A DNA stretch of 64,000 bases from Antrihabitans stalagmiti (GCF_016482825.1 NZ_JAEMNV010000005.1:306921-370920); one strand, 5' to 3'; positions 49,152 through 58,266 are shown, counted from the stretch's first letter. Notes: generated by a model from the sequence alone, not told the origin. A program made the numbers and translations.

Positions 49152-50050
49152 ACGCCCGCCGGCGCGAGGACTATGTCGAATCGGGTCTGCGACCAGGGCC
49201 GACCCACCTCACGACCATCGGGGGTCGGAGTACTCGCAGAATGCTGCACGAAGTCCTTGACCAACGAGTCCTTCACACCGAAAACACTGTCCTTGCTCAG
49301 CAACTCGTCGCCGCGCACGAAGATGTGCGTGACCAACGTCCGCAGACCTTCCGCGGTGACCATGAAGTGCAGGTGTGAGGCACGGAAGGGTGAGCGGCCA
49401 ACTGCTTCGAGCAGTTTGCCGACGGGGCCGTCATGCGGAATGGGATAGGGCGTCGGCGTCAGTCCCCAGAATGCGAAGCCGCCGTCCTCGTCGGAGAACA
49501 GGTGGGCACGACCGGCCACTCGGTCGTCGTCGTACTGAACGTCGTAGAAGCCGTCGTCGTCGGCTTCCCACACTTCGATCCGCGCTCCCGCCACCGGCCG
49601 GCCGTCGGTGTCGGTGACAGTTCCTTCGACCCAGCACGGCTCACCGGGAGCGCCACCGGCGATGTCGCCTCCCGAGTCGATTCGTGGCGAGTTCTCGGTG
49701 AAGAACGGACCGAATACGGTTGCCTCCGTAGCGCCCTGGTAAGCCGTGTTGTTGACTGAGATGCACTGCGCCGACGCTCCGAACACATCGGAAAGGAGTA
49801 CGAACTCCTGACGCTTGTCGTCGGTGATATGGCCTGTAGCGGTAAGGAATTCGATCGCTGCCTGCCATTCCGTCTCCGTCAGCCGGACGTCGCGAATGAA
49901 CGCGTGCAAATGTGTCGTCAGAGACTGCATGACCTGTTTGAGTCGAGGGTCCGGAGCGTGGTCGAACGAAGCGAGAACAGTCTCGACGAGGGTGTCCTCG
50001 ATTGCCCGTTGTTCCTCGGAGATTGTTGCGGCAGTCGATGTGTCGGTCAT
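49148..50050 (-). CDS. Hydroxyquinol 1,2-dioxygenase (intradiol)
   Basis: 300 residues. An N-terminal helical dimerisation domain with [14 protein letters not shown] is followed by the intradiol beta-sandwich. The Fe ligands are expected at Tyr in DGFYDVQYD, Tyr in [11 protein letters not shown], and His in [10 protein letters not shown]. The GPFFTENSP and [20 protein letters not shown] segments are typical. It opens 1,2,4-trihydroxybenzene to maleylacetate. It is last of three genes with a hydroxylase and maleylacetate reductase, which supports the hydroxyquinol rather than catechol assignment. Confidence 0.9.
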   Translation of the reverse strand: MTDTSTAATISEEQRAIEDTLVETVLASFDHAPDPRLKQVMQSLTTHLHAFIRDVRLTETEWQAAIEFLTATGHITDDKRQEFVLLSDVFGASAQCISVNNTAYQGATEATVFGPFFTENSPRIDSGGDIAGGAPGEPCWVEGTVTDTDGRPVAGARIEVWEADDDGFYDVQYDDDRVAGRAHLFSDEDGGFAFWGLTPTPYPIPHDGPVGKLLEAVGRSPFRASHLHFMVTAEGLRTLVTHIFVRGDELLSKDSVFGVKDSLVKDFVQHSASTPTPDGREVGRPWSQTRFDIVLAPAGV

Positions 50051-50061
50051 GATCGTCCCTT

Positions 50062-51120
50062 CTACTGTCCCGGTACGGCGCCGACGAGCGCGGCGCGGAG
50101 AAGTGCATCGAGGTTCTCGGGTGTCACGGTCCGGGGGTTGCCCGCGGGGATGTTCGGCATGATGAGGCGCACGGCTTCGGGGATATCACGCTCGGTCAGT
50201 CCGTAGTCGCGAAGTGCCCTCGGCGCGTCCAGGTCGGTACGAAGGGTATCGAGTCCATCTGTAGCGCTGACACTTCCGAACGCTGAGGCGAGCCGCTGTT
50301 CGGCCTCTGCAGCACACGGCGCGTTGAAGGCGAGCACGTGTGGGAGCACAGTCGCGTGCGTCTGCGCATGTGGCAGGTCGAACGCTCCCCCGAGTACATG
50401 ACAGATCTTGTGGTGCAACCCCGAACCGGCCGACGCGAACGCCACAGCCGCGAGATACGCACCGTAGAGGACTTGTTCGCGACCGGCACGTCCGTCGGGA
50501 TTGGAGGCGACAAGCCGGAGACCTGACGAGAGAGCACGAACTCCCTCGGCTGCAAGAGCCTGGTTGATCGGATCCGTCCTCGGTGCCCACATCGAATCCA
50601 CGCAGTGTGCAAGGGCATTGAGGCCGGACGCCACCGAAAGGGCAACTGGTAGAGACAGCGTCAATTCCACGTCGTAGATCACCGAGCTCGGCAGTACCGC
50701 ATTGTCGACGCCGGTAGTCTTGCGCGACTGCTCGGTGAGGCCCCACACGTTGGTCGCCTCGGATCCGGCGTAGGTGGTTGGTATCGCGACGATGGGCAGG
50801 TTCGTTGTCAGCCCAATGGCTTTGGCCAAGCCGGTGGTGGAACCGCCGCCGACGCAGACGATCAGGTCGACGTCGGCCTCCGCCGCCGCCTTCCGCGCGG
50901 CATCGGCCTTCTCGATCGGCACGTGCGGCGCGACGTCGGTGTAGAGGAGCACGACGTCGATGTTGTCGATCAGGGTCGCAGCGACATCCACCGCTGACCC
51001 GGACGCGATAACCATCACCCGTCGAGACCCAAGGCGCGCGACCTCCGCAGCAAGGTGTTTCGCAGCGGTGCCGGTTCCGAAAAGTACTCGCTGGCCGAGG
51101 GTTTCGTGTTCGAAGTGCAC
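50062..51120 (-). CDS. Maleylacetate reductase
   Basis: 352 residues, iron-alcohol-dehydrogenase superfamily. [16 protein letters not shown] for NAD binding, [18 protein letters not shown], and the metal region [20 protein letters not shown]. It reduces maleylacetate to 3-oxoadipate with NADH. It is tightly packed, 11 nt upstream of the dioxygenase and 2 nt after the hydroxylase. Confidence 0.93.
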   Translation of the reverse strand: MHFEHETLGQRVLFGTGTAAKHLAAEVARLGSRRVMVIASGSAVDVAATLIDNIDVVLLYTDVAPHVPIEKADAARKAAAEADVDLIVCVGGGSTTGLAKAIGLTTNLPIVAIPTTYAGSEATNVWGLTEQSRKTTGVDNAVLPSSVIYDVELTLSLPVALSVASGLNALAHCVDSMWAPRTDPINQALAAEGVRALSSGLRLVASNPDGRAGREQVLYGAYLAAVAFASAGSGLHHKICHVLGGAFDLPHAQTHATVLPHVLAFNAPCAAEAEQRLASAFGSVSATDGLDTLRTDLDAPRALRDYGLTERDIPEAVRLIMPNIPAGNPRTVTPENLDALLRAALVGAVPGQ

Positions 51121-51122
51121 GC

Positions 51123-52919
51123 TTATGCCTGCCTACTCATGATGGCGGACAACACGTCGAGCAGCACCGTTACCGGATCTGCCGGAAGCGAGGCCGACCG
51201 CCAGCCGACATGTTTGTCGGGTCGAACCAGAACTGCCCCGTCTTCGTCGACGCCGCGAATCTCGGCCCAGGCGAAATAGAGATCTGTGTACTCGTGTCCA
51301 GGGCCGATGACGACGGTCTCGATGTCGATCCCTAGCTGGCTGCCGACTTTTGCTGCGGCGGTGAGCCATTCGTCTCCGGTGGTTCCGGTGAAGAGGGTGA
51401 ATCGTCCGTACGGTGCCAAATCGTGGGTCGAGTACTTGTGACTGCTGTCGCCGACCCACACATGCGGCAATCGGCTGCCGGGCGCGGTCGACTGCTCGTA
51501 GTACAACTCGGCGTCGCGGGCGGGGTGGGCTCGCGCACTGCCGTCGTCGACTATGGCAGTGGAGGCGTACGACTGACCCAATTCGACTCCGTGGGCGTTG
51601 AATTCGTAGTTCTTGAGGTCCATCGCATCCTGGATCGCGCGACGTTTTGCAGCGCCCTCCGCGGTGTTGTCCTTGCGAGATTCGATCAAAGCGGCCATCT
51701 CTTCGGGAGTTTCGGCCTTGTCGATACCGAGGGCCTCGAAGAGTTGACCGAATTCCCGACTCGACTTGTTGGCGCGAGTCACGATCTGCTCGGCGACGGG
51801 AGCCCGTTCGACCGTGTACGTCTCGAGCAGGTCGTCACCGGCGGTCCCTGCCAGCACGGCCGCGATCTTCCACGCCAGGTTGTAGGAGTCCTGTATCGAC
51901 GTGTTCGAACCGAGGCCATTGCTCGGTGGATGTTTGTGTATCGCATCGCCGGCACAGAACACCCGACCGGACTGCAACCGCGTCGCAAACTGTTCGTTGT
52001 TGCCCCACAACGACTTACCGGTGATCTCGACCTCCAGATCTGGGACGCCGATCAAGTTGCGGACGATCTGCGTCGCCGATTCGTCGGTCACCTCGGGCGC
52101 TGGTCCGTTGATGTCGTAGCCCCAGACGATCAACCATTCGTCCCAAGGGTGCACCATCCGAATCAGGCCCGCGCCGATCCCGCCGATATTGGACCCAGGC
52201 TGCACGACCCAATACAACACCGAGGGCCGATGGCCGACCAACTGGGCGATATCTGCCTTGAACGTGATGTTCATCGAACCGGCGATGTCCATCCGGCCCC
52301 TCAAGGGAAGGTCGATGTCGGCGGCAACCTTCGACCGCGCGCCGTCAGCGCCGATCAGGTACTTCGCGCGGATCGTGTAGCTCGCACCGGTCAGGCGGTC
52401 GAGCACCCGTACGTCGACATGATCGGCAGTCTGCGTGTGCGAGAGGTACTCCGTCGAGAAGCGCGAGTGTGTGCCGCGGACGGTCGCGTTCTTGACCAGG
52501 ATCGGTTCCAACAACGTTTGTGGGATATCGCAATTCATCGACGGCGAGGCGAGTTCGTAGTCCGCGTGCCTACTCGGATGTGTGCCCCACGCGAGGATGC
52601 GACCGAGTTCCTCGCCGGCCAGTGACGTGCAGAAGACCGTGTCGCCGATCAGCTCGTGCGGCGTCGCCTCAGCCGTGACCTGGTCTTCGATTCCGAGGTC
52701 ACGGAAGATCTCCATCGTGCGTTGATTGGTGATGTGGGCCCGCGGCGTATTGGCGGTCCACCGGTACTTCGTGATCATGATGTTCGGCACGCCGAGTGTC
52801 GACAGAAACAACGCTGCCGACGAGCCCGCGGGTCCGGAGCCGACGATCAGAACGTCGGTCTCGACCACGGTTCCGGTCGGAAGTTCGGTGGCTGCGACAC
52901 CATCGTCGAAGTTGACCAT
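51123..52919 (-). CDS. FAD-dependent aromatic hydroxylase (resorcinol/phenol hydroxylase type)
   Basis: 598 residues. FAD motif DVLIVGSGPAGSSAALFLST, the middle IGADGARSKVA (DG motif), and RVFCAGDAIHKHPPSNGLGS for the ribityl site. A thioredoxin-like C-terminus follows, as in phenol and 2,4-dichlorophenol hydroxylases. With the two downstream genes it probably converts resorcinol or a similar phenol to hydroxyquinol. It is the first gene of the operon; ATG at 52919 after GAGAGG. Confidence 0.9.
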   Translation of the reverse strand: MVNFDDGVAATELPTGTVVETDVLIVGSGPAGSSAALFLSTLGVPNIMITKYRWTANTPRAHITNQRTMEIFRDLGIEDQVTAEATPHELIGDTVFCTSLAGEELGRILAWGTHPSRHADYELASPSMNCDIPQTLLEPILVKNATVRGTHSRFSTEYLSHTQTADHVDVRVLDRLTGASYTIRAKYLIGADGARSKVAADIDLPLRGRMDIAGSMNITFKADIAQLVGHRPSVLYWVVQPGSNIGGIGAGLIRMVHPWDEWLIVWGYDINGPAPEVTDESATQIVRNLIGVPDLEVEITGKSLWGNNEQFATRLQSGRVFCAGDAIHKHPPSNGLGSNTSIQDSYNLAWKIAAVLAGTAGDDLLETYTVERAPVAEQIVTRANKSSREFGQLFEALGIDKAETPEEMAALIESRKDNTAEGAAKRRAIQDAMDLKNYEFNAHGVELGQSYASTAIVDDGSARAHPARDAELYYEQSTAPGSRLPHVWVGDSSHKYSTHDLAPYGRFTLFTGTTGDEWLTAAAKVGSQLGIDIETVVIGPGHEYTDLYFAWAEIRGVDEDGAVLVRPDKHVGWRSASLPADPVTVLLDVLSAIMSRQA

Positions 52920-53108
52920 CTCTGCCTCTCGATCACGATGCCCGCTCGAATGCGGGGTATGTATCGAGTGTGCTGACGGGAAGGCTGCGCGAGAAGGAAA
53001 TTCGGGGAGACGTCCGAAACGAGGCAATGGATGGCCGATTTGGGCAACGCAACCACGATTCGCGCCCGTGGCCAGACAGCGCCCAGACTCGCATGCCATC
53101 CTCGACGA

Positions 53109-53660
53109 ATGGCACGTACCTGGTTGTCGGTGACGGTGGAACTACTCGGTGGGCGCGGTGAGGAATTGTGGCCTTGGCCCGGAAGGGTTTTCGCGGTCGG
53201 ACCGTCGCACACGTTCATGGACCTCGCGAATGCCATCAACGACGCGTTCGCCCGGTGGGACAGGTCGCACCTGTCGATGTTCACCCTCGCCGATGGACGA
53301 GTGGTCACCGACGAGGAGACAGGCGACGAATTGGCGGGATCGCCCGACGGGCCGATCACGGAAGCGGTGGACATCGAGACGGCCAAGGTTGCTCGGCTCG
53401 TCGAGCCGGGAGCGGAGTTCCAGTTCACCTTCGACCTCGGCGACGACTGGACCCACCGCTGCTCGGTAGGCCAAGACAAGATCGACCCACTGCAAACGTT
53501 GGGGATCGCGCCGCGGAGCCCGCTCCCCTACCGAGGATGGGGCACCATCCCGGACCAGTACGGGCGCCGGTGGGCAGACGACGACGGGCAGAGCGCTGTG
53601 CCGAGCAGACCCACGGATCCGCATCCGATGCTGCGTAACGCCTGGCCCGGCGTTTCCTAG
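53109..53660 (+). CDS. Plasmid pRiA4b ORF-3-like protein
   Basis: 183 residues. FMDLANAINDAFARWDRSHL, HLSMFTLADGRVVTDE, FTFDLGDDWTHRCSVG and PYRGWGTIPDQYGRRWADDD are the conserved parts of the PRiA4_ORF3 family, whose function is unknown. These genes are often on plasmids or islands. The ATG at 53109 is preferred over 53031, because the extra residues look non-coding. Confidence 0.82.
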   Translation: MARTWLSVTVELLGGRGEELWPWPGRVFAVGPSHTFMDLANAINDAFARWDRSHLSMFTLADGRVVTDEETGDELAGSPDGPITEAVDIETAKVARLVEPGAEFQFTFDLGDDWTHRCSVGQDKIDPLQTLGIAPRSPLPYRGWGTIPDQYGRRWADDDGQSAVPSRPTDPHPMLRNAWPGVS

Positions 53661-53700
53661 GCGCTGCAAATCGTTGGCGCCGGCATACCGATGGCACTGA

Positions 53701-53901
53701 AACAACTCACGTAAGCAGGCAGAGCCGGTCGCGTTGTCGGTCGTCAATCGGCTGACGGACCGCGCGGCCACGGGTGACGACGTGTTGAAGAAGGACCTCA
53801 TCGCCTCTGTACGCCGCGATCAGTGGTTCCTGTTCTCAACCGACCGCAAAATCGGTCGTGCCCGAGAGTTCCTCGCAGGTAAGGGAGTTCGGGTTGGCTG
53901 A
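53701..53901 (+). pseudogene. Fragment of an unidentified protein, start missing
   Basis: A 66-codon open stretch without ATG or a good GTG start follows a TGA at 53698. It ends RDQWFLFSTDRKIGRAREFL...VRVG. The composition and motif-like segments (SVVNRLTDRAATGDDVLKKD, LIASVRRDQW) look coding, while the upstream part is missing. I do not recognise the family. It is likely the 3' end of a truncated gene. Confidence 0.4.
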
Positions 53902-53924
53902 GAATCAGCCCACCTTCGAGGTGA

Positions 53925-54308
53925 CTAGTCCAGTTCGCAAGTGACGCTGTAGAAGTCGGCGGGCTCCTCGTCGGTCAACCCGAAGGTGGTCTCGCTGAGA
54001 ACCGCACCGTTCCAGACGACCCACGGGCCCGAGATGAACTCGACCTCCCCGCTGCCATCAACCGAGTACTCGCCACTGCCTGAACTCGTGGAGTACTCGC
54101 CGCCATCGATGGTCACGGAAAGGTTGCCGCCGGCACCGCCGTAGGTGCGGCAGGTGTAGTCCCCGTCTGGCAGTCCCCCGTCAGCGGTCGCGGCAAGCGC
54201 TGAGTCCTCGCCGTCGCCGGACCCAGATTCCGATCCGCCGTTGTCGCTACAGCCGGTGCTGGTCAGCGCGATGAACAAAGCCGCAGCTAGCGCGAGAATG
54301 GTACGCAC
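53925..54308 (-). CDS. Small lipoprotein
   Basis: 127 residues, GTG start at 54308 with GGAG just upstream. The signal ends in lipobox LTSTGC (Cys20). A Ser/Gly/Asp-rich linker follows, then a small beta-rich domain with DYTCRTYGGAGGNLSVTIDG and YSVTCELD, so probably one disulfide. Function unknown; exported and membrane-anchored. Confidence 0.75.
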   Translation of the reverse strand: MRTILALAAALFIALTSTGCSDNGGSESGSGDGEDSALAATADGGLPDGDYTCRTYGGAGGNLSVTIDGGEYSTSSGSGEYSVDGSGEVEFISGPWVVWNGAVLSETTFGLTDEEPADFYSVTCELD

Positions 54309-54590
54309 GAGGGTCTCCGATCTGCCGCAGGCGGAGAGCAATTACAGACGCTTCCCGGGCTGGCAGGCAAGCCGGCCGCAGCTGTCAGCTGTGATTGTGG
54401 CACCGCCCCAATACGGCGGGGATGGAATCGGGCAAACAAGGCGTCTGCCCGTCGCGTGCCCTGCGGCCACCCGCGATCTGACCGCAGCGGCAGAGACCAC
54501 TCCTGACCGCTTCGACGCTCATATCCGCGACGTCGCCCTATCGACGCTGTTCCCCTGACGACGCTGTTCCCTGACGATGCAGTTCATTGC

Positions 54591-55004
54591 TCACAGCGCC
54601 GCCGCTGCCGCCTCGGCGACGGCCTTGTCCTGCTCACCGGTGCCGCCACTGGCGCCGACCGCCCCGATGACCTGGCCGTTGTGCCGCAGCGGCACACCGC
54701 CGGTGAAGCTCATGATGCGCCCGCCGTTGGAGGCGTGTATTCCGAAGAACTGGTCGCCCGGACCCGCGTTGGCCGCGAGGTCCTCGGTCGAGATGTCCAG
54801 CGCCCGCGCGGTGAACGCCTTGTTGATCGAGATGTCGATGCTGGCGATCCAGGCACCGTCCATCCGCACGTGGGCCACGAGGTTGCCGCCGGCATCGACC
54901 ACCGCAATGTTCGACGGCGACTCGATCTCGGCGGCTTTGGCTTGCCCGGCGGCGATGACCCGCTGCGCATCGTCGAGGGACACCGAGGTCTGGTTCAGTG
55001 TCAT
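54591..55004 (-). CDS. GlcG/HbpS (DUF336) family protein
   Basis: 137 residues: SLDDAQRVIAAGQAKAAEIE, NIAVVDAGGNLVAHVRMDGA, FTGGVPLRHNGQVIGAVGAS. The GlcG/HbpS fold can bind heme or corrinoids and often accompanies catabolic genes; some copies bind tetrapyrrole through Thr/His residues. No signal peptide is present. Its start overlaps the chimeric mini-ORF upstream by ATGA, so it may be translated by coupling. Confidence 0.88.
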   Translation of the reverse strand: MTLNQTSVSLDDAQRVIAAGQAKAAEIESPSNIAVVDAGGNLVAHVRMDGAWIASIDISINKAFTARALDISTEDLAANAGPGDQFFGIHASNGGRIMSFTGGVPLRHNGQVIGAVGASGGTGEQDKAVAEAAAAAL

Positions 55005-55117
55005 GACGCACCTGCCCCGAGCTTCGCGAACTGCTCGACGATGGCGTGACCGAACGCGGGCAGGTCGTCGGGCGAGCGGCTCGAGATCAGATTCCCGTAG
55101 TACACAAGAGCTTTCAT
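55001..55117 (-). pseudogene. Chimeric mini-ORF: dehydrogenase-like start joined to DJ-1/PfpI-like tail
   Basis: 38 codons. MKALVYYG is the usual first strand of a zinc alcohol dehydrogenase, with GGGAGAA upstream as a good ribosome-binding site. GNLISSRSPDDLPAFGHAIV is the usual C-terminus of a DJ-1/PfpI glutamine-amidotransferase-like protein. The simplest explanation is a deletion that fused two gene ends. It probably is still translated and coupled to the HbpS gene by ATGA. Confidence 0.55.
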
Positions 55118-55354
55118 CTCAATTCTCCCTATCCAAACAATATTTCGGATGGTCTCCGGCCACGCAGTAGCGGCGAAAGCGAGGCATGAGCCGAACCATC
55201 GTTCAGGCGAGAGGCGTCTACACGAACGAGACACGGCGAGCGAACGACGCTAAACCACCCACGCGCCAACGTATTTCGCTGACTATGAATGACGGTTGCC
55301 AATCGAGGCATGGAACTCCGTCCCACGTCACACTGTGCTCCTTCGACCTCGTGA

Positions 55355-55540
55355 TTGGAAGGGCTGGAGGAATTCAGTGTCGGTTCACAGGCCGGAACAC
55401 GGCCCGAGGACGAGCGGTCCCGCACGGTGACGATCACCACCCGGGACGGCGCCGACGTTGCAACCTTGTGCCCACGCTGCAATCCGCAATCCATGCGGCT
55501 CGCGAATCGTCAACTCCCACAGAGAAATGACGGCATCTGA
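55355..55540 (+). other. Possible small CxxC-containing ORF
   Basis: 61 codons with RTVTITTRDGADVATLCPRC and NPQSMRLANRQ, which could be a zinc-ribbon-like remnant. It has only two Cys residues, no clear ribosome-binding site and no recognised family. It lies in a stretch rich in broken genes. Confidence 0.25.
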
Positions 55541-55555
55541 TGTCTATCAACCGAC

Positions 55556-55804
55556 GTGCTACCCAAGAGCGGTGTCCGATTCGATGTCGAATGGCGATTG
55601 CCTGTTCGGTCGAAGCGCAAGAAGATGTTTCGCACGGAACGCGAGGCTCGCCAGTTCGAGACGAAGGTGGTTGTCGGTCACGCCGTTGGCAACATCAACG
55701 ACCCACGCGCCCAGAACAATTCTGCGAAGCGATCCATCCGCGTCGGTGCGGGCGACAAGACATCGATCCGGGGTACCCGGTACGCCCTTCAGCGGTCCAA
55801 CTGA
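55556..55804 (+). pseudogene. Remnant of a tyrosine-integrase N-terminal domain
   Basis: 82 codons. VRFDVEWRLPVRSKRKKMFR and TEREARQFETKVVVGHAVG followed by NDPRAQ match the usual arm-binding N-terminus of actinobacterial phage integrases (VRWR-P-G-R-SKTFRTKREA-form). The core-binding and catalytic domains are missing. It is probably the scar of an old prophage or island. Confidence 0.5.
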
Positions 55805-55949
55805 GCCAGGTACACCGGCCGGATCCAGCCAGGCCGCTGCCGCGATCGGCGAGTGTTCCCCGCCGCCCTGAATCCTCGTGTCCGAAGTGGCCCCCACTGC
55901 CCTGTGCGTGTGATCGAATTGGCGACAGGTTCAGCCCAGGAGGTTCGCC

Positions 55950-56840
55950 ATGTCCGTGAAGTCTCGTCACATCGGTCGCAATGCCCGACGGTTCTACATC
56001 GGAATGTGCGGTATCGGCCTCGTCGGCGCGTTCACCGTGGCGGTGCCGGGAATCGGTTCTGCCGCACCGGCATTGCCGGCCAATTGCACGGCGGCGGGGA
56101 GCACCGTCACGTGCACCTATGAATACACGGGCGGCGAACAGAGCTTCGAAGTTCCGGCCGATGTCACGTCGGTCCGCGTCGTGGCCACCGGGCAGCAGGG
56201 GGCATCCGAGAACTTGCTTCCCGGTGGGCTCGGCGCGATCGCATCGGGCACCGTGCCCGTGGCCGCTGGTTCGACGCTGTTCGTCGTAGTTGGGGGCTTT
56301 CTCGGCTTCAACGGTGGCGGCAACGCCAATCAGAATCGAAGCTTCGGCGGCGGCGCCTCCGACGTTCGGACGGTTTCCAGCGCCGACGCGGTTGGCACGC
56401 TAGCCAGTCGACTGCTGGTCGCCGGCGGGGGAGGCGGCGCTTCCGGCCTCGGCTTCACCAGTCGAGGCAACCCTGGCGGCAACGCCGGCACCGCCGCACC
56501 CGGTGAGCGCGCGGGCCAGCCGGGCACGGCCACCGGCGGCGGCGCCCCCGGAGAGGGACAAGGTGGCCAGCCAGGTGTACTCGGTGCCGGTGGCGGCTCC
56601 GACGCGGGAGGCGGCGGTGGTGGTTTCTACGGAGGCGGCGGCGGCGGATACGACGCCGAGGGCCCCAGCGGCGAAATGGGCGGCGGTGGCGGTGGATCGT
56701 CGCTGGTCCCGCCCGGCGGATCAGTCACGCTTGCCGCGGCCGGTGCTGCTCCACAAGTCGTCATCAGTTACCAGATCGGCGGCCAACCGTCCTGCCTCGG
56801 TTTGCCTAGCGTGCTGAGCTTCTTCTGCTCACTGAGCTGA
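55950..56840 (+). CDS. Secreted glycine-rich protein
   Basis: 296 residues with AGGAGG close before the ATG. The signal peptide (about 1-40) ends PGIGSAAPA. A beta-strand region follows, with CTYEYTGGEQSFEVPADVTS and VRVVATGQQG. Then comes a long glycine-rich part with GGGGGASG, AGGGSDAGGGGGG and FYGGGGGGYD blocks, and last SLVPPGGSVTLAAAG. The pattern resembles the Gly-rich adhesin-like family (Gly_rich_2). No enzyme motif is seen; it is probably a cell-surface structural protein. Confidence 0.82.
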   Translation: MSVKSRHIGRNARRFYIGMCGIGLVGAFTVAVPGIGSAAPALPANCTAAGSTVTCTYEYTGGEQSFEVPADVTSVRVVATGQQGASENLLPGGLGAIASGTVPVAAGSTLFVVVGGFLGFNGGGNANQNRSFGGGASDVRTVSSADAVGTLASRLLVAGGGGGASGLGFTSRGNPGGNAGTAAPGERAGQPGTATGGGAPGEGQGGQPGVLGAGGGSDAGGGGGGFYGGGGGGYDAEGPSGEMGGGGGGSSLVPPGGSVTLAAAGAAPQVVISYQIGGQPSCLGLPSVLSFFCSLS

Positions 56841-57148
56841 GCCGGATCGGCACATTTGCGCGCTTCGGCGAACCCACCGGACTCACGTCGAAGACGCCGA
56901 CCTGAAGCTCCTTCAGGTGACGATGTCCTTCAGGTGACTATGGGGCACGCGTCGATTCACATGTACCGCGCACACCCACGATTCAGATTTGGATCGCGTG
57001 GTCGATGCGCTAGACAGGCTCAGATTCGACTCATGAAGTGGCGGACGGTCACGCATGGCGGACATTCGGCTGATTTTCGAGACCGGATCGACTGCCAGTC
57101 CATCGCAGCGAGCTGACCAAGAGCGCCCTGACTTGCGAGAAGAGATTG
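56841..57148. other. Non-coding stretch with a short hairpin and a direct repeat
   Basis: 308 nt without a convincing gene. Seen: the hairpin at 56901-56917 and a direct repeat of TCCTTCAGGTGAC at 56909-56921 and 56926-56938. The remainder shows nothing recognised. Confidence 0.5.
56901..56917 (+). terminator. Short hairpin after the glycine-rich gene
   Basis: CCTGAAG-CTC-CTTCAGG, a perfect 7-bp stem, 61 nt after the stop at 56840. No T-tract follows, so terminator function is tentative. Confidence 0.4.
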
Positions 57149-57222
57149 TGGCCAGGGCCGGGATCGAACCGGCGACCTTCCGCTTTTCAGGCGGACGCTC
57201 GTACCAACTGAGCTACCTGGCC
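57149..57222 (-). tRNA. tRNA-Phe (GAA)
   Basis: 74 nt. Acceptor GGCCAGG pairs with CCTGGCC plus discriminator A. The D arm has AGCTCAGTTGGT, the anticodon stem is CCGC/GCGG with loop CTGAAAA and anticodon GAA, and the T arm has GGTTCGATCCC. Last of the Glu-Asp-Phe cluster. Confidence 0.97.
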
Positions 57223-57276
57223 GGACGGCACCGGAACTTCAATGCCAATCGCGTTGCGATGTGACTCGCAATATTG

Positions 57277-57350
57277 CGACCCTGACGGGACTCGAACCCG
57301 CGACCTCCGCCGTGACAGGGCGGCGCGCTAACCAACTGCGCCACAGGGCC
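57277..57350 (-). tRNA. tRNA-Asp (GTC)
   Basis: 74 nt. Acceptor GGCCCTG pairs with CAGGGTC plus discriminator G. Anticodon stem CCGCC/GGCGG, loop CTGTCAC, anticodon GTC; T arm GGTTCGAGTCC. Confidence 0.97.
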
Positions 57351-57433
57351 TTGCATGTACTGCATTTACTTCGGAACTTCTCCGAGTCAACTGTCACCGT
57401 AAACTCGGGCACAACGTGAAAACCGGTCGAACG

Positions 57434-57506
57434 TACCCCCTACGGGATTCGAACCCGCGCTACCGCCTTGAAAGGGCGGCGTCCTAGGCCGCTAGACGAA
57501 GGGGGC
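57434..57506 (-). tRNA. tRNA-Glu (TTC)
   Basis: 73 nt. Acceptor GCCCCCT pairs with AGGGGGT plus discriminator A. Anticodon stem CCGCC/GGCGG, loop CTTTCAA, anticodon TTC; T arm GGTTCGAATCC. First gene of the cluster in transcription order. Confidence 0.97.
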
Positions 57507-57600
57507 CCGCCGGATTTCTCCGGTTCAGTACCTCCAACGGCGTTCCGTTGGGAGCTGGGATAGCTTAGGACAGAACTTGCCGAAATCCCAAACCCGCTGG

Positions 57601-58266
57601 CTAGGCCTCTAATTTGAGGTCCTCGGGGGATGCCGAGGTCTGCCATCCGACGGCCCGCCACTTGGCGAGCCACTCGGGCGTCGCCATCGCCTCGAGCACA
57701 ACCTCGAGTGCCTCTTCGAACCGCGGACGGATTTGTGCTTGCTCGGCAAGCAGATCTGCCAGATACCGCTGTCCAGCCAATGCCGCGGACAGCACGCGCG
57801 TGAACTTTGCGGGGTCGGCGTCGGCGCGCAGCTGGCCGGCCTTCTCGGCTCGCGTCGCAAGCTCGTTCGCCGCTTTGCCGAGTACCGTTCCACCGCTCGC
57901 TTCGATTTCGCCGTAGAACTCGGGTTCGATAATCAGCCGAAATTCGGCTTGGACGATTACGTCCGCTTCGAAGCGCATCGCGATTTCGTCGTTCATGCCG
58001 TGCAGAATTTCGTATGGGTCGAGCTCAGCTCGAAGCATCCACCGACTGGTCGTTGCCCTGTACCGCTCGAGCGCGGACTCCATCACGGCTCGGGCGAGAT
58101 CTTCTTTGGAGTCGAAGTGGAAATACATCGCACCTTTTGTGGCATGCGAGCCCTCTAAAATCCGGTTGAGGGAGGCGGCCGCATACCCGCTTTTGCCGAA
58201 CTCGACAGCGGCCGACCCTATTATCGCCGCGCGGGTACGGCGCGCCCGTTCTTGCTGCCGTGCCAT
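57601..58266 (-). CDS. TetR-family regulator of the gamma-butyrolactone-receptor (ScbR/ArpA) type
   Basis: 221 residues. RARRTRAAIIGSAAVEFGKS, GYAAASLNRILEGSHATKGA and MYFHFDSKEDLARAVMESAL are the DNA-binding domain, very like ScbR/ArpA-type autoregulator receptors. The C-terminal part fits a Trp-containing ligand pocket (SRWMLRAELDPYEILHGMND, PEWLAKWRAVGWQ). No butyrolactone synthase gene lies in the window. The upstream gap of 399 nt holds inverted repeats that may be its operator. Confidence 0.88.
   Translation of the reverse strand: MARQQERARRTRAAIIGSAAVEFGKSGYAAASLNRILEGSHATKGAMYFHFDSKEDLARAVMESALERYRATTSRWMLRAELDPYEILHGMNDEIAMRFEADVIVQAEFRLIIEPEFYGEIEASGGTVLGKAANELATRAEKAGQLRADADPAKFTRVLSAALAGQRYLADLLAEQAQIRPRFEEALEVVLEAMATPEWLAKWRAVGWQTSASPEDLKLEA

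Noticed and set aside
51423-52625. 400-codon plus-strand frame opposite the FAD hydroxylase
   Set aside because: Antisense of a gene with intact FAD motifs; no domain recognised in the opposite frame.
54542-54571. Short tandem direct repeat (CGACGCTGTTCCC twice)
   Set aside because: Only two imperfectly spaced copies; no sign of a CRISPR array, minisatellite or attachment site. No CRISPR array is seen anywhere in the window.
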